A DNA stretch of 64,000 nt from Clostridia bacterium. Lineage in GTDB: Bacteria; Bacillota; Clostridia; Lachnospirales; Anaerotignaceae. Both the position numbers and the translations under genes were made by a program. Every line of letters starts with the position of its first letter. Within the stretch, counting starts at the first letter, position 1. Shown here piece by piece: positions 44,740 to 53,950 of the stretch. The notes beneath the pieces were generated by a model. That model did no database searches. It saw nothing but the letters and a program-made list of their open reading frames with translations, and had not been told where the DNA came from. The stretch covers positions 1-64,000 of the forward strand of contig JALFWW010000004.1 in the NCBI GenBank assembly GCA_022786605.1, read 5' to 3'.

Positions 44740-46029
44740 TTATGCGTGATGCACACGAATAATGGAGGAAATTTCTTTTACCATGGACATGGTTTTGATG
44801 ACAGTGATGGAGTCCATGAACTGTTTTTCCATTACATCATATGTTACGATAACAACTTCCGCTGTATTGCCTTCCTTCGCTTTCTGCAGCAGCATGGAAA
44901 TGCTGACATTATTGCTGCCGAACAGTCCAGCCAGCGCCGCAAGGGTACCTGCGCGGTCTTCCAGCTTCATACGAATGTAATAACTGCTTCTGGTTTCAGA
45001 CATATTCTTCACAGGCAGACTCTGATAGCAAGAGCAGCCAATACGTCCTGTGCAGCGATATTGCATATTCCGGGCAATATCCATAATATCCCCTACCACC
45101 GCGGAACCTGTGGGCAGTGCACCTGCCCCTCTGCCGTAGAACATCGTATCATCCACTGCGTCCCCATGAACGAAAACGGCGTTGAAAGAATCTTTCACCG
45201 CTGCCAAAGGATGCTGCAAAGGGATCATGGTAGGATGTACCTTCACTTCGATGCCTTCCGGTGTCAGTTTTGCCAGACCCAACAGTTTGATCTCATAACC
45301 GAGTTCATGGGCATAGCGAATATCTTTTGCTGTGATTTTGGAAATACCCTCTGTATAGACATCATCAAATGTAACAGAACTATGGAAAGCGATGGAAGCC
45401 ATGATTGCCAGTTTGCGACCTGCGTCATAACCTTCAATATCCGCTGTGGGATCTGCTTCCGCATAACCCAAATCGGTTGCCAATTTCAGCGCATCATCAA
45501 ATTCCATGCCGTCTTCTGCCATTTTTGTCAGGATGAAGTTTGTGGTGCCATTGATGATCCCCATAACTTCTGTAATATCATTGCCCAGCAGACACTGCTT
45601 CATAGGGCGGATAATGGGAATACCGCCAGCAACAGCTGCTTCAAACAACAAGTCACATTGATGTTCTCTTGCGATTTCCAGCAGTTCGTGCCCATGGGTC
45701 GCCATCAAGTCTTTATTGGCAGTTACAACATGTTTGCCTTTGGACAGAGCTTCTCTGATATAAGTTCTGGCAGGTTCAATACCACCCATCACTTCTACCA
45801 CAATGGAAATGGAATCATCATTGATGACATCACTCCACTGATCCGTCAGCTGCTCTGCCGGAACTTTATCCGCGTATTTTGCTTTATTTCTTACCAGAAC
45901 TTTTGCAATTTCCAGTGTACATCCAATTTTTGCAGGCATATTGGGTTTCTGTTTTGCCAAAATTTCATATACGCCGCCGCCAACGGTACCCATACCCAAC
46001 AGGGCAATTTTCTTGATGCTTTCGTCCAT
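44740..46029 (-). CDS. hom: Homoserine dehydrogenase
   Basis: 429 residues from ATG 46029 (CAGGAGG upstream). NAD(P) motif ALLGMGTVGGGVYEIL, catalytic region GTTNFILTKMAEDGMEF and GYAEADPTADIEGYDAGRK, and a C-terminal ACT domain (RAGTLAALAGLFGSNNVSI, allosteric threonine site). It reduces aspartate semialdehyde to homoserine. No thrB or thrC is adjacent. Confidence 0.96.
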   Translation of the reverse strand: MDESIKKIALLGMGTVGGGVYEILAKQKPNMPAKIGCTLEIAKVLVRNKAKYADKVPAEQLTDQWSDVINDDSISIVVEVMGGIEPARTYIREALSKGKHVVTANKDLMATHGHELLEIAREHQCDLLFEAAVAGGIPIIRPMKQCLLGNDITEVMGIINGTTNFILTKMAEDGMEFDDALKLATDLGYAEADPTADIEGYDAGRKLAIMASIAFHSSVTFDDVYTEGISKITAKDIRYAHELGYEIKLLGLAKLTPEGIEVKVHPTMIPLQHPLAAVKDSFNAVFVHGDAVDDTMFYGRGAGALPTGSAVVGDIMDIARNMQYRCTGRIGCSCYQSLPVKNMSETRSSYYIRMKLEDRAGTLAALAGLFGSNNVSISMLLQKAKEGNTAEVVIVTYDVMEKQFMDSITVIKTMSMVKEISSIIRVHHA

Positions 46030-46084
46030 GGTTTCCCCTCCTGTAAATAACAATAGAATTGACAAAATCTGTCGTGATATTAAG

Positions 46085-46112
46085 ATTTTAACACGATTCT
46101 AACCGATGTCAA
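46085..46112 (-). promoter_or_regulatory. Sigma-A promoter of hom
   Basis: Minus-strand perfect TTGACA (46107-46112), 16-bp spacer, TAAAAT (46085-46090), 55 bp upstream of the start. I saw no T-box or leader peptide in the short leader. Confidence 0.75.
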
Positions 46113-46338
46113 CCATTTTTGTCTTTTTTGAGCAAACATTTATCCACTAGTCAAATACACATCGTTTTTTTGAAGAATTTTCGTCAATATTGCCTTTTTT
46201 TGCAACCCATTCTTTTTGTTTCTGTATGCAGCACCAAAATCCATTTCATCCCCCGCACATCTGTTCATGATAAATGTGACAACCTCACAGAACAAAATCC
46301 GTGTTTGTGCTAAACTACAACAAAGGAAGGTGATCAAT

Positions 46339-46587
46339 ATGTCATACAAAACATTGGTACAACGCAATATTGGAATGATCTTTTTTGTTACAGCAGGTTT
46401 GATTGCTGGCTTTCTTTACTATAAATATGTAGGGTGTGTTTCCGGCACATGCCCCATCACCGCCAATCCTGTCATGTCTGTTCTTTATGGCGGCATTTTC
46501 GGGGGGCTGATCCACAGCATCATCACTGAAATTTTCATTCCCATATCCAAAGAAAAAAATACGGACAATAAAAAAAGTGATTCTTAA
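46339..46587 (+). CDS. DUF6132-like small membrane protein
   Basis: 82 residues from ATG 46339, after AAAGGAAGG. Two membrane helices (IGMIFFVTAGLIAGFLYYKY and VMSVLYGGIFGGLIHSIITE) flank a CVSGTCPITANP loop with two cysteines. This matches DUF6132-type small proteins often near redox or rhodanese genes; here a rhodanese gene is convergent. The stop codon lies inside the terminator palindrome. Confidence 0.7.
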   Translation: MSYKTLVQRNIGMIFFVTAGLIAGFLYYKYVGCVSGTCPITANPVMSVLYGGIFGGLIHSIITEIFIPISKEKNTDNKKSDS

Positions 46588-46600
46588 GAATCACTTTTTT
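46571..46600. terminator. 30-bp perfect palindrome, bidirectional terminator
   Basis: AAAAAAGTGATTCTT followed directly by its reverse complement. It contains the last codons and stop of the plus-strand gene and ends 3 bp before the rhodanese stop, serving both. Confidence 0.85.
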
Positions 46601-46602
46601 AC

Positions 46603-46911
46603 TTATTTTTCCAGTTCTCCACAGTACTGACCGATACCGCCCATGTTTTTGATATTTTGGAAGCCTTTCTGTTTCAAAAATCCAGCTGCCATTTTGCTTC
46701 TGCCGCCGCTGAGGCAGTACAGATACAGCGGCGTATCTTTTTCATAATTGACTGTATTGATCTGAGAGGTTGGGATGTTAATGCTGCCAGGTACATGCCC
46801 CTGTGTATATTCACCAGGCTCCCGCACATCAATGACAACTGCTCCCTTCTTTTCTTTTGCTTCCTGAAGCAATGCCATAAAATCTGGTTTTCTTCCAAAC
46901 AATCCAAACAT
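46603..46911 (-). CDS. Rhodanese-domain protein
   Basis: 102 residues, single rhodanese domain. AVVIDVREPGEYTQGHVPGS is the CH2A region and YLYCLSGGRSKMAA the active loop with the catalytic cysteine, ending in MGGI. It is a likely sulfurtransferase or persulfide carrier in the cytoplasm. It follows uppP by 33 bp. Confidence 0.93.
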   Translation of the reverse strand: MFGLFGRKPDFMALLQEAKEKKGAVVIDVREPGEYTQGHVPGSINIPTSQINTVNYEKDTPLYLYCLSGGRSKMAAGFLKQKGFQNIKNMGGIGQYCGELEK

Positions 46912-46944
46912 GTATCTATCACCCTTCTTTCGTATCCTTGCTTT

Positions 46945-47805
46945 TTATTTTGCAATCAGACCAAAATAAAGCAGTACAACAATCCCCAGAATAATACGAT
47001 ACCAACCAAAGACTTTAAAGTCATGTTTCTTAATGTAGCCCATCAGAAATTTGATTACAAGGATGGATACCACAAAAGCCACAATCATACCTGTCAATAA
47101 AATGGCAACTTCCATCCCAGTAAAATGGAAACCAAACTGTACAATCTTCAGCAAACTTGCGCCAAACATAACGGGAATTGCCAAAAAGAATGTAAATTCC
47201 GCCGCTACGGTTCTGGATACACCCAAAAGCAGTGCGCCAACAATGGTTGCGCCAGAACGAGATGTACCGGGAAAAATAGCCGCAATAAGCTGGAATACCC
47301 CAATCATCAGGGCAAGCTGGAATGTGATTTCCTGTAAGCTGTTGACACGCGCCCGCTTTCCTTTATGGCGTGTTTCAATAATCAAAAAGGCGATACCAAA
47401 AACAATCAGCGCGATGGCAACGGTGGTATAGTTATAAAACAATGCCTCAAACTTCTCACTGAAAAGCAATCCGATTACCGCCGCCGGCACACAGGCAACC
47501 AGAATCTTCAGCCACAGCATCACAATATCCATGCGCAGATAAGAAATCAGACCTGTCCGAATTCTTCTGGGATCATAAGGTGGTTTCTGGAAAGGGAAAA
47601 TAGCATTCCAGAAAATCACCACTACTGCCAAAATGGCACCAAGTTGAATAACAACTTCAAACATTCTGTAGAATTCATCAGTGACATTCAAAGGCATAAA
47701 TTCATTAAACAAAATCATATGCCCTGTACTGCTGATGGGCAGCCATTCCGTGATGCCTTCGATGACACCGAAAAGCGCCGCTTTGAATAATTCAATCAAG
47801 TTCAT
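46945..47805 (-). CDS. uppP: Undecaprenyl-diphosphatase UppP (BacA)
   Basis: 286 residues, multi-pass membrane enzyme. Conserved blocks GVIEGITEWLPISSTGHM and FPGTSRSGATIVGALLLG are both intact. It recycles undecaprenyl diphosphate for cell-wall synthesis, and family members can confer bacitracin tolerance. Confidence 0.96.
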   Translation of the reverse strand: MNLIELFKAALFGVIEGITEWLPISSTGHMILFNEFMPLNVTDEFYRMFEVVIQLGAILAVVVIFWNAIFPFQKPPYDPRRIRTGLISYLRMDIVMLWLKILVACVPAAVIGLLFSEKFEALFYNYTTVAIALIVFGIAFLIIETRHKGKRARVNSLQEITFQLALMIGVFQLIAAIFPGTSRSGATIVGALLLGVSRTVAAEFTFFLAIPVMFGASLLKIVQFGFHFTGMEVAILLTGMIVAFVVSILVIKFLMGYIKKHDFKVFGWYRIILGIVVLLYFGLIAK

Positions 47806-47892
47806 ACGCTACCTCACTTTTTCATTATTTTTTGCGTTTTCTATTATACTTGGTTTTACCAGAAATATCCACTAAACAAAAGATTTTCTTTC

Positions 47893-48846
47893 TTAAGATT
47901 TCTTTATATCCCATAAAAAGTCGGCTTGTTCCAGTAAAACTGATACAGCAGCGTGATATTCTGTCAGGGAATTGGCTTTCTTGATCTTTTTAATGCGTTT
48001 TTCTTCTCCAATAAAAAGACTTTCCCAGTATGCCCACAATTCCTTCATTTTGAACAGCACATTTCGGTCACCGGACATGATTTCTTCATACCCATGACAG
48101 ATACGATTGTGGAAAGAGAGGAATTCCTCTTTTGTGCATGGTTTTCCACCATTTATCTGACGAACCAATGCTGGATTCGCCATAAGTCCTCGTCCCAGCA
48201 TAACAGATGTTACCTGCGGAAATCTCTGGCAAATTCTCTCATAATCTTCAACAGAAAAAATGTCCCCATTGTAGCAAAGAGGAAAAGGACTTTCCTTGGC
48301 AGCTACCTCAAAAGCATCCAGACGTGGATCATATTTATAGTAGTCTTCTCGAATACGGGCATGAAGAATCCATTCCTTTACAGGATAGGGACGAAACAAT
48401 TCCAGCAATTCCACAATTTCCATTTGGTCTCGCATACCCAATCTCGTTTTAAGAGAAACAGGAATGGGTGTCTGTTCATAAACCTCATCCAGAAAGGCAC
48501 CCAGTTTTTCTCTTTCTGCCAAAAAACCAGCACCCTTTCCTTTTGTCACCACTGTTGCCGATGGACAGCCCAGATTCAGATTCACTTCCTCATAACCCAT
48601 ATCCGCCAAAACCTTTGCCGCCTGCAAAAACTGCGTGGCATTGTTTGTTAAAATCTGTGGAATCAGCGGGATATTTCGATTATTTTCCGGCAAAACATCC
48701 CGTTTTTCCTTTGGACTCATGGGACGATTCTGGTTCGGAGATATAAATGGTGTATAATAACGGTCTACAGAAGGAAAACAGGCATGATGAGCATCCCGAA
48801 AAACATAGCCCGTAATTCCTTCCATAGGTGCGTAATAAAATTTCAT
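47893..48846 (-). CDS. dus: tRNA-dihydrouridine synthase
   Basis: 317 residues. The FMN TIM barrel begins YYAPMEGITGYVFRDA. The active cysteine lies in EVNLNLGCPSATVVTKGKGA, with KTRLGM, ILHARI, YNGDIFS and VMLGRGLMANPAL. It reduces specific uridines in tRNA. It is 8 bp after the ClC gene. Confidence 0.95.
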   Translation of the reverse strand: MKFYYAPMEGITGYVFRDAHHACFPSVDRYYTPFISPNQNRPMSPKEKRDVLPENNRNIPLIPQILTNNATQFLQAAKVLADMGYEEVNLNLGCPSATVVTKGKGAGFLAEREKLGAFLDEVYEQTPIPVSLKTRLGMRDQMEIVELLELFRPYPVKEWILHARIREDYYKYDPRLDAFEVAAKESPFPLCYNGDIFSVEDYERICQRFPQVTSVMLGRGLMANPALVRQINGGKPCTKEEFLSFHNRICHGYEEIMSGDRNVLFKMKELWAYWESLFIGEEKRIKKIKKANSLTEYHAAVSVLLEQADFLWDIKKS

Positions 48847-48854
48847 CAGATAGA

Positions 48855-50099
48855 TTACTCCTTTCGTTTTGCCAACTGCAATAAGGATTTTCTATAGGAA
48901 CCATGTTTCTGCTTTCCATAAATGGATGGGAAGTGACAAAATACATGGGCAGCCAGACAAGCAACTGCAAAAAATGGCAGATATTCATAACCAAAAACTT
49001 CCGCACCAATGAAAATTGGCGCCAAAAGTGTGTTGGTCGCACTTCCGAAAACGGCAGCATACCCCAATGCGGCAGCCAGCATTACGGGCAGTCCCATAAA
49101 ACCAGCCAAAATCACCCCCAAAGACGCGCCAATGGAAAACAGCGGTGTCACTTCTCCGCCTTGGAAGCCCAAAGAAAGGGTGAATACCGTCAGCAGGATT
49201 TTCAATATCCAGTCATAAGCGTAAATCACTTCTCCATCAAAAGACGCGGAAATCAGGTTGGTTCCCAGTCCTGTATATCTTCCCTGGTGGAAAAACAACA
49301 GCAGAATACTCAATATGATACCACCTAAAAACACGCGCAGCAATGGATTTGGCAGGATTTCCGCCAATTTCTTTTTGCTCTTTCCCAGAAGAAAAGCAAA
49401 AAAACTTCCTACACAGCCAAAAATCAAACCAATTGCGATGAGTTTCCCTACAAAAGCAGGTGTCACTGTCATTTGCAGTTCCAAAGGAACCTGAAATTTT
49501 TCCAGCCCTAAAAATGCGGAAACAGAAGCCGCTGTAAAAGCCGCCGTACACATAGGCAAAACAGCTCGAAGTGCCAGTTGTCCTACCACAGGAACTTCCA
49601 TGGCAAAGAATATGGCTGCCAGAGGCGTGCGGAACAGACCCGCAAATCCTGCCGCCATACCTGTCAAAAGAAAAATGTGTGTGCCATCTTCTATGGAAAA
49701 ACGTTTTCCCACCTGATGGGAAACGGTAGCACCTAACTGTACTGCTACTCCCTCTCTGCCGGCACTGCCGCCAAACAAATGGGTCAACCATGTACTGATC
49801 ATGACGAAGGGGATCAGACGTCTGGGAACTTCCTCATCTTCTCTATGGCTGACAGAGAGAATCAAGCCCATGCCTTCCCCACTTCTGCCGCCATACTTTT
49901 TATAAACCCAAACGATGCCGACGCCTACCAAAGGTAGAACAGGTACCAGATAAAATATATGTGCTGTCCGAATATCACTTACCCAAAGGAGGACTTTACC
50001 AAAAATTGTATCCAGACACCCTACCAGTGCCCCAATCAAAATCCCCAATCCTGCCAACATCAACTGCGTTTTCCACGAACCATAAGCATGTTTTTCCAT
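48855..50099 (-). CDS. ClC-family chloride channel/antiporter
   Basis: 414 residues from ATG 50099 (AAAGGGG upstream). Selectivity-filter blocks are present: the GSAGREGVAVQ loop with the gating glutamate, GMAAGFAGLFRTPLAAIFFA, and FQGGEVTPLFSIGASLG. A shortened ClC without CBS domains. It moves chloride or fluoride; the filter here is not the GREGT.F fluoride type I would recognise with certainty. Confidence 0.92.
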   Translation of the reverse strand: MEKHAYGSWKTQLMLAGLGILIGALVGCLDTIFGKVLLWVSDIRTAHIFYLVPVLPLVGVGIVWVYKKYGGRSGEGMGLILSVSHREDEEVPRRLIPFVMISTWLTHLFGGSAGREGVAVQLGATVSHQVGKRFSIEDGTHIFLLTGMAAGFAGLFRTPLAAIFFAMEVPVVGQLALRAVLPMCTAAFTAASVSAFLGLEKFQVPLELQMTVTPAFVGKLIAIGLIFGCVGSFFAFLLGKSKKKLAEILPNPLLRVFLGGIILSILLLFFHQGRYTGLGTNLISASFDGEVIYAYDWILKILLTVFTLSLGFQGGEVTPLFSIGASLGVILAGFMGLPVMLAAALGYAAVFGSATNTLLAPIFIGAEVFGYEYLPFFAVACLAAHVFCHFPSIYGKQKHGSYRKSLLQLAKRKE

Positions 50100-50258
50100 T
50101 TCTAACCCCTTTCTTCCCAATAAAAAAGCCAATGACCCTGTAATATTTTACAGAAGTCATCAGCTGTTTCAGCGTTTCCGGCATTGCCGCGGGAGAACCT
50201 CATTCCCTTACAATCTTGTGTATTTTACCATAGAACCAAAATTTGTGTCAATGGTGTT

Positions 50259-51257
50259 TTATTCAGCATCTTCGTTTTCCGCCCCCCAAAGTCCCTTCTC
50301 TTCAGAAAGGTCACGGAAGCTCAGCAGATATTTTTCTACCATATATACAGGGTTATAAGAGCGTTTCGCCTTTCTCATACCTGCATGGCCCATATCTTCT
50401 TCTCTGTTCACATAAGTCACATCCTGGCATTCATGGAGCACATACTGCTGGTTGATCATAGGATACAGTCCGTCAATATCTGTATCCGCCTTTTCGATAT
50501 GCACCAGCTGCACATCGTCACGCAGACGTTCCCCCACTGTAAACGCGCCCATTTTTCCATCTACAAAAATAGCGCCGCCAGTCAATCCCAGACGTTCCAT
50601 ATTGTGCAGGGCAAGGGAAACGGACTTTCTTTCGTCCTCCAGTTCCTTGGTTTCTTCTCTTTCAGAAATCCACTTATTATACAACGCCATGCAGTCGTCA
50701 ATGAGTGTCCCATCCAATTTACGGTATTCATAATCTGGATGGTTTGCCAAAAATTTATTGATATGATTTCTTTTTCCATGGAGCTTTTTGCCTTTCAATG
50801 TTGCCAGACTTTCTCTTTCATAAACATAATCCCAAGCGATATCTGTAGGCATGACAAACATTTCTGGGCAGGCTTTCAGCATCATATCACGGAAAGGTGT
50901 CCAGACAGAACGGAATGTGGGTTCCACACCAGCCTGTTTCATATAGTCCGCTGCATCCATGATGGCTTTTCGATAATCCACATCAGCACCTTTTTTGGGG
51001 ATGGGTGCCCAGAAAAAAACAGGAACTCCCTCAAAATCCAATTTGATATACAGCACATTATTCTTTTCAGCAAACTGCATTTTTCCTTCCGTTCCCCAGA
51101 TAAACAGGTTGGCAAAGGACAGATCGGAGCAGTCCATCTGCCAAGGTTTTGTATAGCTTTCGATCAATTCTTTTGTTTCCAGTGTAAAAGAACGAAAACA
51201 AAATTCGTTTTTACAGTCAGCTTCCGCTTCTCTTTCCAAACATTGTGTATACGGCAT
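50259..51257 (-). CDS. DUF2156 phosphatidylglycerol lysyltransferase-like protein
   Basis: 332 residues, start with GGAGGC upstream. It matches the cytoplasmic synthase domain of MprF (a GNAT-like double fold; DYVYERESLATLKGKKLHGK, NHINKFLANHPDYEYRKL, QPVMHxxD-like YVNREEDMGHAGMRKAKRSY near the end) without the membrane flippase. Stand-alone members are common in Clostridia and their acceptor is unclear. It is 18 bp after the GNAT gene. Confidence 0.85.
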   Translation of the reverse strand: MPYTQCLEREAEADCKNEFCFRSFTLETKELIESYTKPWQMDCSDLSFANLFIWGTEGKMQFAEKNNVLYIKLDFEGVPVFFWAPIPKKGADVDYRKAIMDAADYMKQAGVEPTFRSVWTPFRDMMLKACPEMFVMPTDIAWDYVYERESLATLKGKKLHGKRNHINKFLANHPDYEYRKLDGTLIDDCMALYNKWISEREETKELEDERKSVSLALHNMERLGLTGGAIFVDGKMGAFTVGERLRDDVQLVHIEKADTDIDGLYPMINQQYVLHECQDVTYVNREEDMGHAGMRKAKRSYNPVYMVEKYLLSFRDLSEEKGLWGAENEDAE

Positions 51258-51275
51258 ATTTTTCAGCCTCCATTT

Positions 51276-52382
51276 TTAATATTCATCAATAATATAACAG
51301 TTGCATTTCGGTAATTTCTCATTTATTTCCTGAAATCCCGCTTCATCATATATATGCACATAAGGTCGCTGGCTTTCCAGTGTGGTATATCCCACCAACA
51401 CTTGCAGCAGCCTTCCCGCAGGAATGGAAAAAGCAGGTGATTTTTCTGTTTTCTCGCCATTCAGCAAAAAACAGCCATTGTTTTCCTGAACCACATGATC
51501 TTCCACAGTAAAAGCCGCTTCTCCATGAAGTTCCAACGCCTTCAACAGCACTTGCAAATTCGTCAGTCCCATGACACCTTTCTGCTTTACCTCTTTATTG
51601 GCAAAGTCAAAAGTAATTGTGGATTCAGGAGCAAGTTTCACAGATAAAGACAAACCTTCACATTCCGCGAAAATGCCTGTCAGCACCTTCTGCAAAGCAT
51701 CGTCTGCTCCCACAGCTTCCACACAGATCAATTCTGTTTCTGTCTGATAATAAAACACATAGGCTTCTACATGTTCTTTTCCATAAACCATGCATTTTCC
51801 GCCGTCAGCGTTATAGTCCGCACATTTACGCAGGAAATCTGCTTCTGTACGGTAAATAATGCCGCTGTATTTCTTTGCAAAATCTTTGTAACAACCAAAT
51901 GCCTTCGCATATTCTTCCGGCTGCAAAGGATAAACACCTTCCACAGCTTTCATTTCCGGTATTCTTTCCCCCGTCAGATAACAAGCATCTGCCACAGGAT
52001 AATGCCCAAAGGAAAAATAACTGGGCAAAACCGCCGGCGTATGAACAGCCACACCATAGCCTTTTTTCTGCAAAAGCTGCATATCGTAGGGGAAAATTCT
52101 TCCCATATATCCCTTCTTTCGATGATCTGGATGGGTGCAGACACCGCAAAGCATAGTGCCTTTTACCGCTTTTCCACGGATTCCAATGGTATAGGGAAAC
52201 GCCTGCATACAAGCCGCAAAAATATCATCGGTTTTCAGGCAAACAGAGAGAGAAGGCTCAAATCTATGATGAAAAAACCAATGACAAAACGCATCGCTGT
52301 CACCAAAACAAAGCTGCCACAAATCAGAAAAATCCTGTCGATCTTCCCACACAGCAGTTCTTACTTCAAGCATTTCAACCAT
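51276..52382 (-). CDS. GNAT-family N-acetyltransferase (Eis-like)
   Basis: 368 residues. The N-terminal GNAT core has MLCGVCTHPDHRKKGYMGRI (acetyl-CoA loop), followed by a second domain, and the C-terminal third is a sterol-carrier-like fold (YVHIYDEAGFQEINEKLPKC end). This three-part layout is like Eis. The substrate is unknown. It is the first gene of a two-gene operon with the DUF2156 gene. Confidence 0.85.
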   Translation of the reverse strand: MVEMLEVRTAVWEDRQDFSDLWQLCFGDSDAFCHWFFHHRFEPSLSVCLKTDDIFAACMQAFPYTIGIRGKAVKGTMLCGVCTHPDHRKKGYMGRIFPYDMQLLQKKGYGVAVHTPAVLPSYFSFGHYPVADACYLTGERIPEMKAVEGVYPLQPEEYAKAFGCYKDFAKKYSGIIYRTEADFLRKCADYNADGGKCMVYGKEHVEAYVFYYQTETELICVEAVGADDALQKVLTGIFAECEGLSLSVKLAPESTITFDFANKEVKQKGVMGLTNLQVLLKALELHGEAAFTVEDHVVQENNGCFLLNGEKTEKSPAFSIPAGRLLQVLVGYTTLESQRPYVHIYDEAGFQEINEKLPKCNCYIIDEY

Positions 52383-52417
52383 GTTTTCACCAGCCTTCTT
52401 TCCTACTTTTTAAGTAT

Positions 52418-52462
52418 ATTTTACAAGAATGTAAAAGAAAAGTCAAATAATAATTATTCTCA
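52418..52462 (-). promoter_or_regulatory. Promoter with Fur/PerR-like box, GNAT operon
   Basis: Minus-strand TTGACT (52441-52446)-N17-TAAAAT (52418-52423). Abutting the -35 on its upstream side is TGAGAATAATTATTA (52448-52462), which matches 12 of the 14 fixed positions of the 7-1-7 box TGATAATNATTATCA. The region is AT-rich, so a chance match is possible. Confidence 0.6.
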
Positions 52463-52532
52463 TTTAGTAGATGATATGGTTTATTTGTTTTTGAATATCA
52501 CTTTTACATATTTCTTCGTAAGACCTTCCCAA

Positions 52533-52585
52533 AAACAAGGGGTTTTGAATAGATAAATTTTTGTTAAACGACAAAACCCTGTTTT
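52533..52585 (-). terminator. Terminator of mutY
   Basis: GGGTTTTG / CAAAACCC with flanking AAAACA / TTGTTTT pairing and one bulge; a U-run (TTGTTTTT) follows on the minus strand, 45 bp past the stop. Confidence 0.75.
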
Positions 52586-52629
52586 ATTGCCCGAAAAGAG
52601 ATGATTTCCACAAAAAAATTCAGAACTTT

Positions 52630-53706
52630 TCACAAATGCATCTGTTCATATTCCATATCTTCTAACATTTCCAGCCCTTCTGCCCAGATTTTTTTGAAAG
52701 CGGAAGGTAATGCATACTTTTCTTTCGCCTCCTCTATGGTCACCCATTGAAATGGTGTATCTGCCATAGCTTTTACATTGATAAAATACGCATCCATATG
52801 CCATTCTATATGTGTAAAAATATGCTTCTGTCCCCGCATATTTTTGATTTCCGCCTGTTGTATGCCCCAATCAGCAAAAGCCATTGGCAAAGCATATTCT
52901 TTTGGTACATGAGGCAGTTCCCATAAATTTGCCAGCAACCCTTTGCTGTTCCGCTTTCTCAAAGCGATCCTTTTGCCGTCTGTCAGAAAGCAAACGGAAA
53001 GATATTCTTTCGTTCTCGGCTTTTTCTCGCTTTTTACAGGATACTGCATGGGATTTCCTTTTTGATATGCCAGACACAATGTACGCAGGGGACAGTTTTC
53101 ACACTTGGGTTCCCCATTGGGCACACATACGGTCGCTCCCAATTCCATCAATGCCTGATTCACATCACCGGCAATCTCTCCTGTCAGCGCCTCATTAATT
53201 TCTTCTTCCCACGCTTTTTTGGTCTGCTGAAGCATAATATCCCTTTCATCCGCAAAGACTCTGGACATGACACGAAGCACATTGCCATCTACTGCCGCAA
53301 AAGGCAAAGAAAAGGCGATGGATGCCACTGCACCAGCTGTATAAGGTCCAATGCCTTTCAGACGTAAAAGGGCTTTATGGTCTGCCGGCATTTTTCCATT
53401 GTATTCTTCCATAACCTGTTTTGCCGCTGCCTGCATGTTCCGCACACGGCTATAATATCCTAGACCTTCCCATAACTTGAGAATCTGCTCCTCATCAGCC
53501 TCTGCCAGATGGCGAATGGTAGGCAGTTCCTCCAAAAATCTTGCATAATAAGGCTTTACTGCCTCCACTCTCGTCTGCTGGAGCATGATTTCTGAAACCC
53601 AAATGGCATAAGGGTCTTTGGTTCTGCGCCATGGCAAATCTCTTTTATATATATGGTACCACTCTGTTAAGAGGGCAAAGACTGTCTGTAAATTCTGTTC
53701 CTGCAT
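52630..53706 (-). CDS. mutY: A/G-specific adenine glycosylase MutY
   Basis: 358 residues. MLQQTRVEAV, the helix-hairpin-helix LKGIGPYTAGAVAS, the catalytic aspartate in AAVDGNVLRVMSRVF, and the 4Fe-4S cluster C-x6-C-x2-C-x5-C (CVPNGEPKCENCPLRTLC) are all present. The C-terminal NUDIX-like 8-oxoG recognition domain follows. It removes adenine opposite 8-oxoguanine. Confidence 0.96.
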   Translation of the reverse strand: MQEQNLQTVFALLTEWYHIYKRDLPWRRTKDPYAIWVSEIMLQQTRVEAVKPYYARFLEELPTIRHLAEADEEQILKLWEGLGYYSRVRNMQAAAKQVMEEYNGKMPADHKALLRLKGIGPYTAGAVASIAFSLPFAAVDGNVLRVMSRVFADERDIMLQQTKKAWEEEINEALTGEIAGDVNQALMELGATVCVPNGEPKCENCPLRTLCLAYQKGNPMQYPVKSEKKPRTKEYLSVCFLTDGKRIALRKRNSKGLLANLWELPHVPKEYALPMAFADWGIQQAEIKNMRGQKHIFTHIEWHMDAYFINVKAMADTPFQWVTIEEAKEKYALPSAFKKIWAEGLEMLEDMEYEQMHL

Positions 53707-53766
53707 AAAACAATCCTTTCTGGAGATATATTTTCAGATAAAACAGCGGACAAACCCTAGTTGGCT

Positions 53767-53920
53767 CCCCTTAAGAAAACATTGATTTTCTTATTTCTTG
53801 ATTTCTTAAGGGGAACTGCGGCTGCTATCTTCATAAGAAAATAATTCCAAGTAAAATAGAATCACTGGAATCCCGTAAGTCGTAAGAATTCCAGTGACAT
53901 TTATTTCCTTATGAAGATGC
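53767..53920 (-). repeat. Two-module hairpin repeat, copy 2
   Basis: Read on the minus strand, module I opens with CTTCATAAGGAAATAA and closes with TTATTTTCTTATGAAG (53829-53916; 15 of 16 pairs). Its inner stem is TCACTGGAATTC / GGATTCCAGTGA. A 15-nt linker (ATAGCAGCCGCAGTT) leads to module II (53767-53813, ends CCCCTTAAGAAA / TTTTCTTAAGGGG). Layout, linker length and module II sequence match the copy at 6663-6827. It starts 31 bp after the FNT stop and ends 61 bp before the mutY start. Confidence 0.8.
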
Positions 53921-53950
53921 CCTGTAAGGTCTGTCCGCAAAACACGGCAA

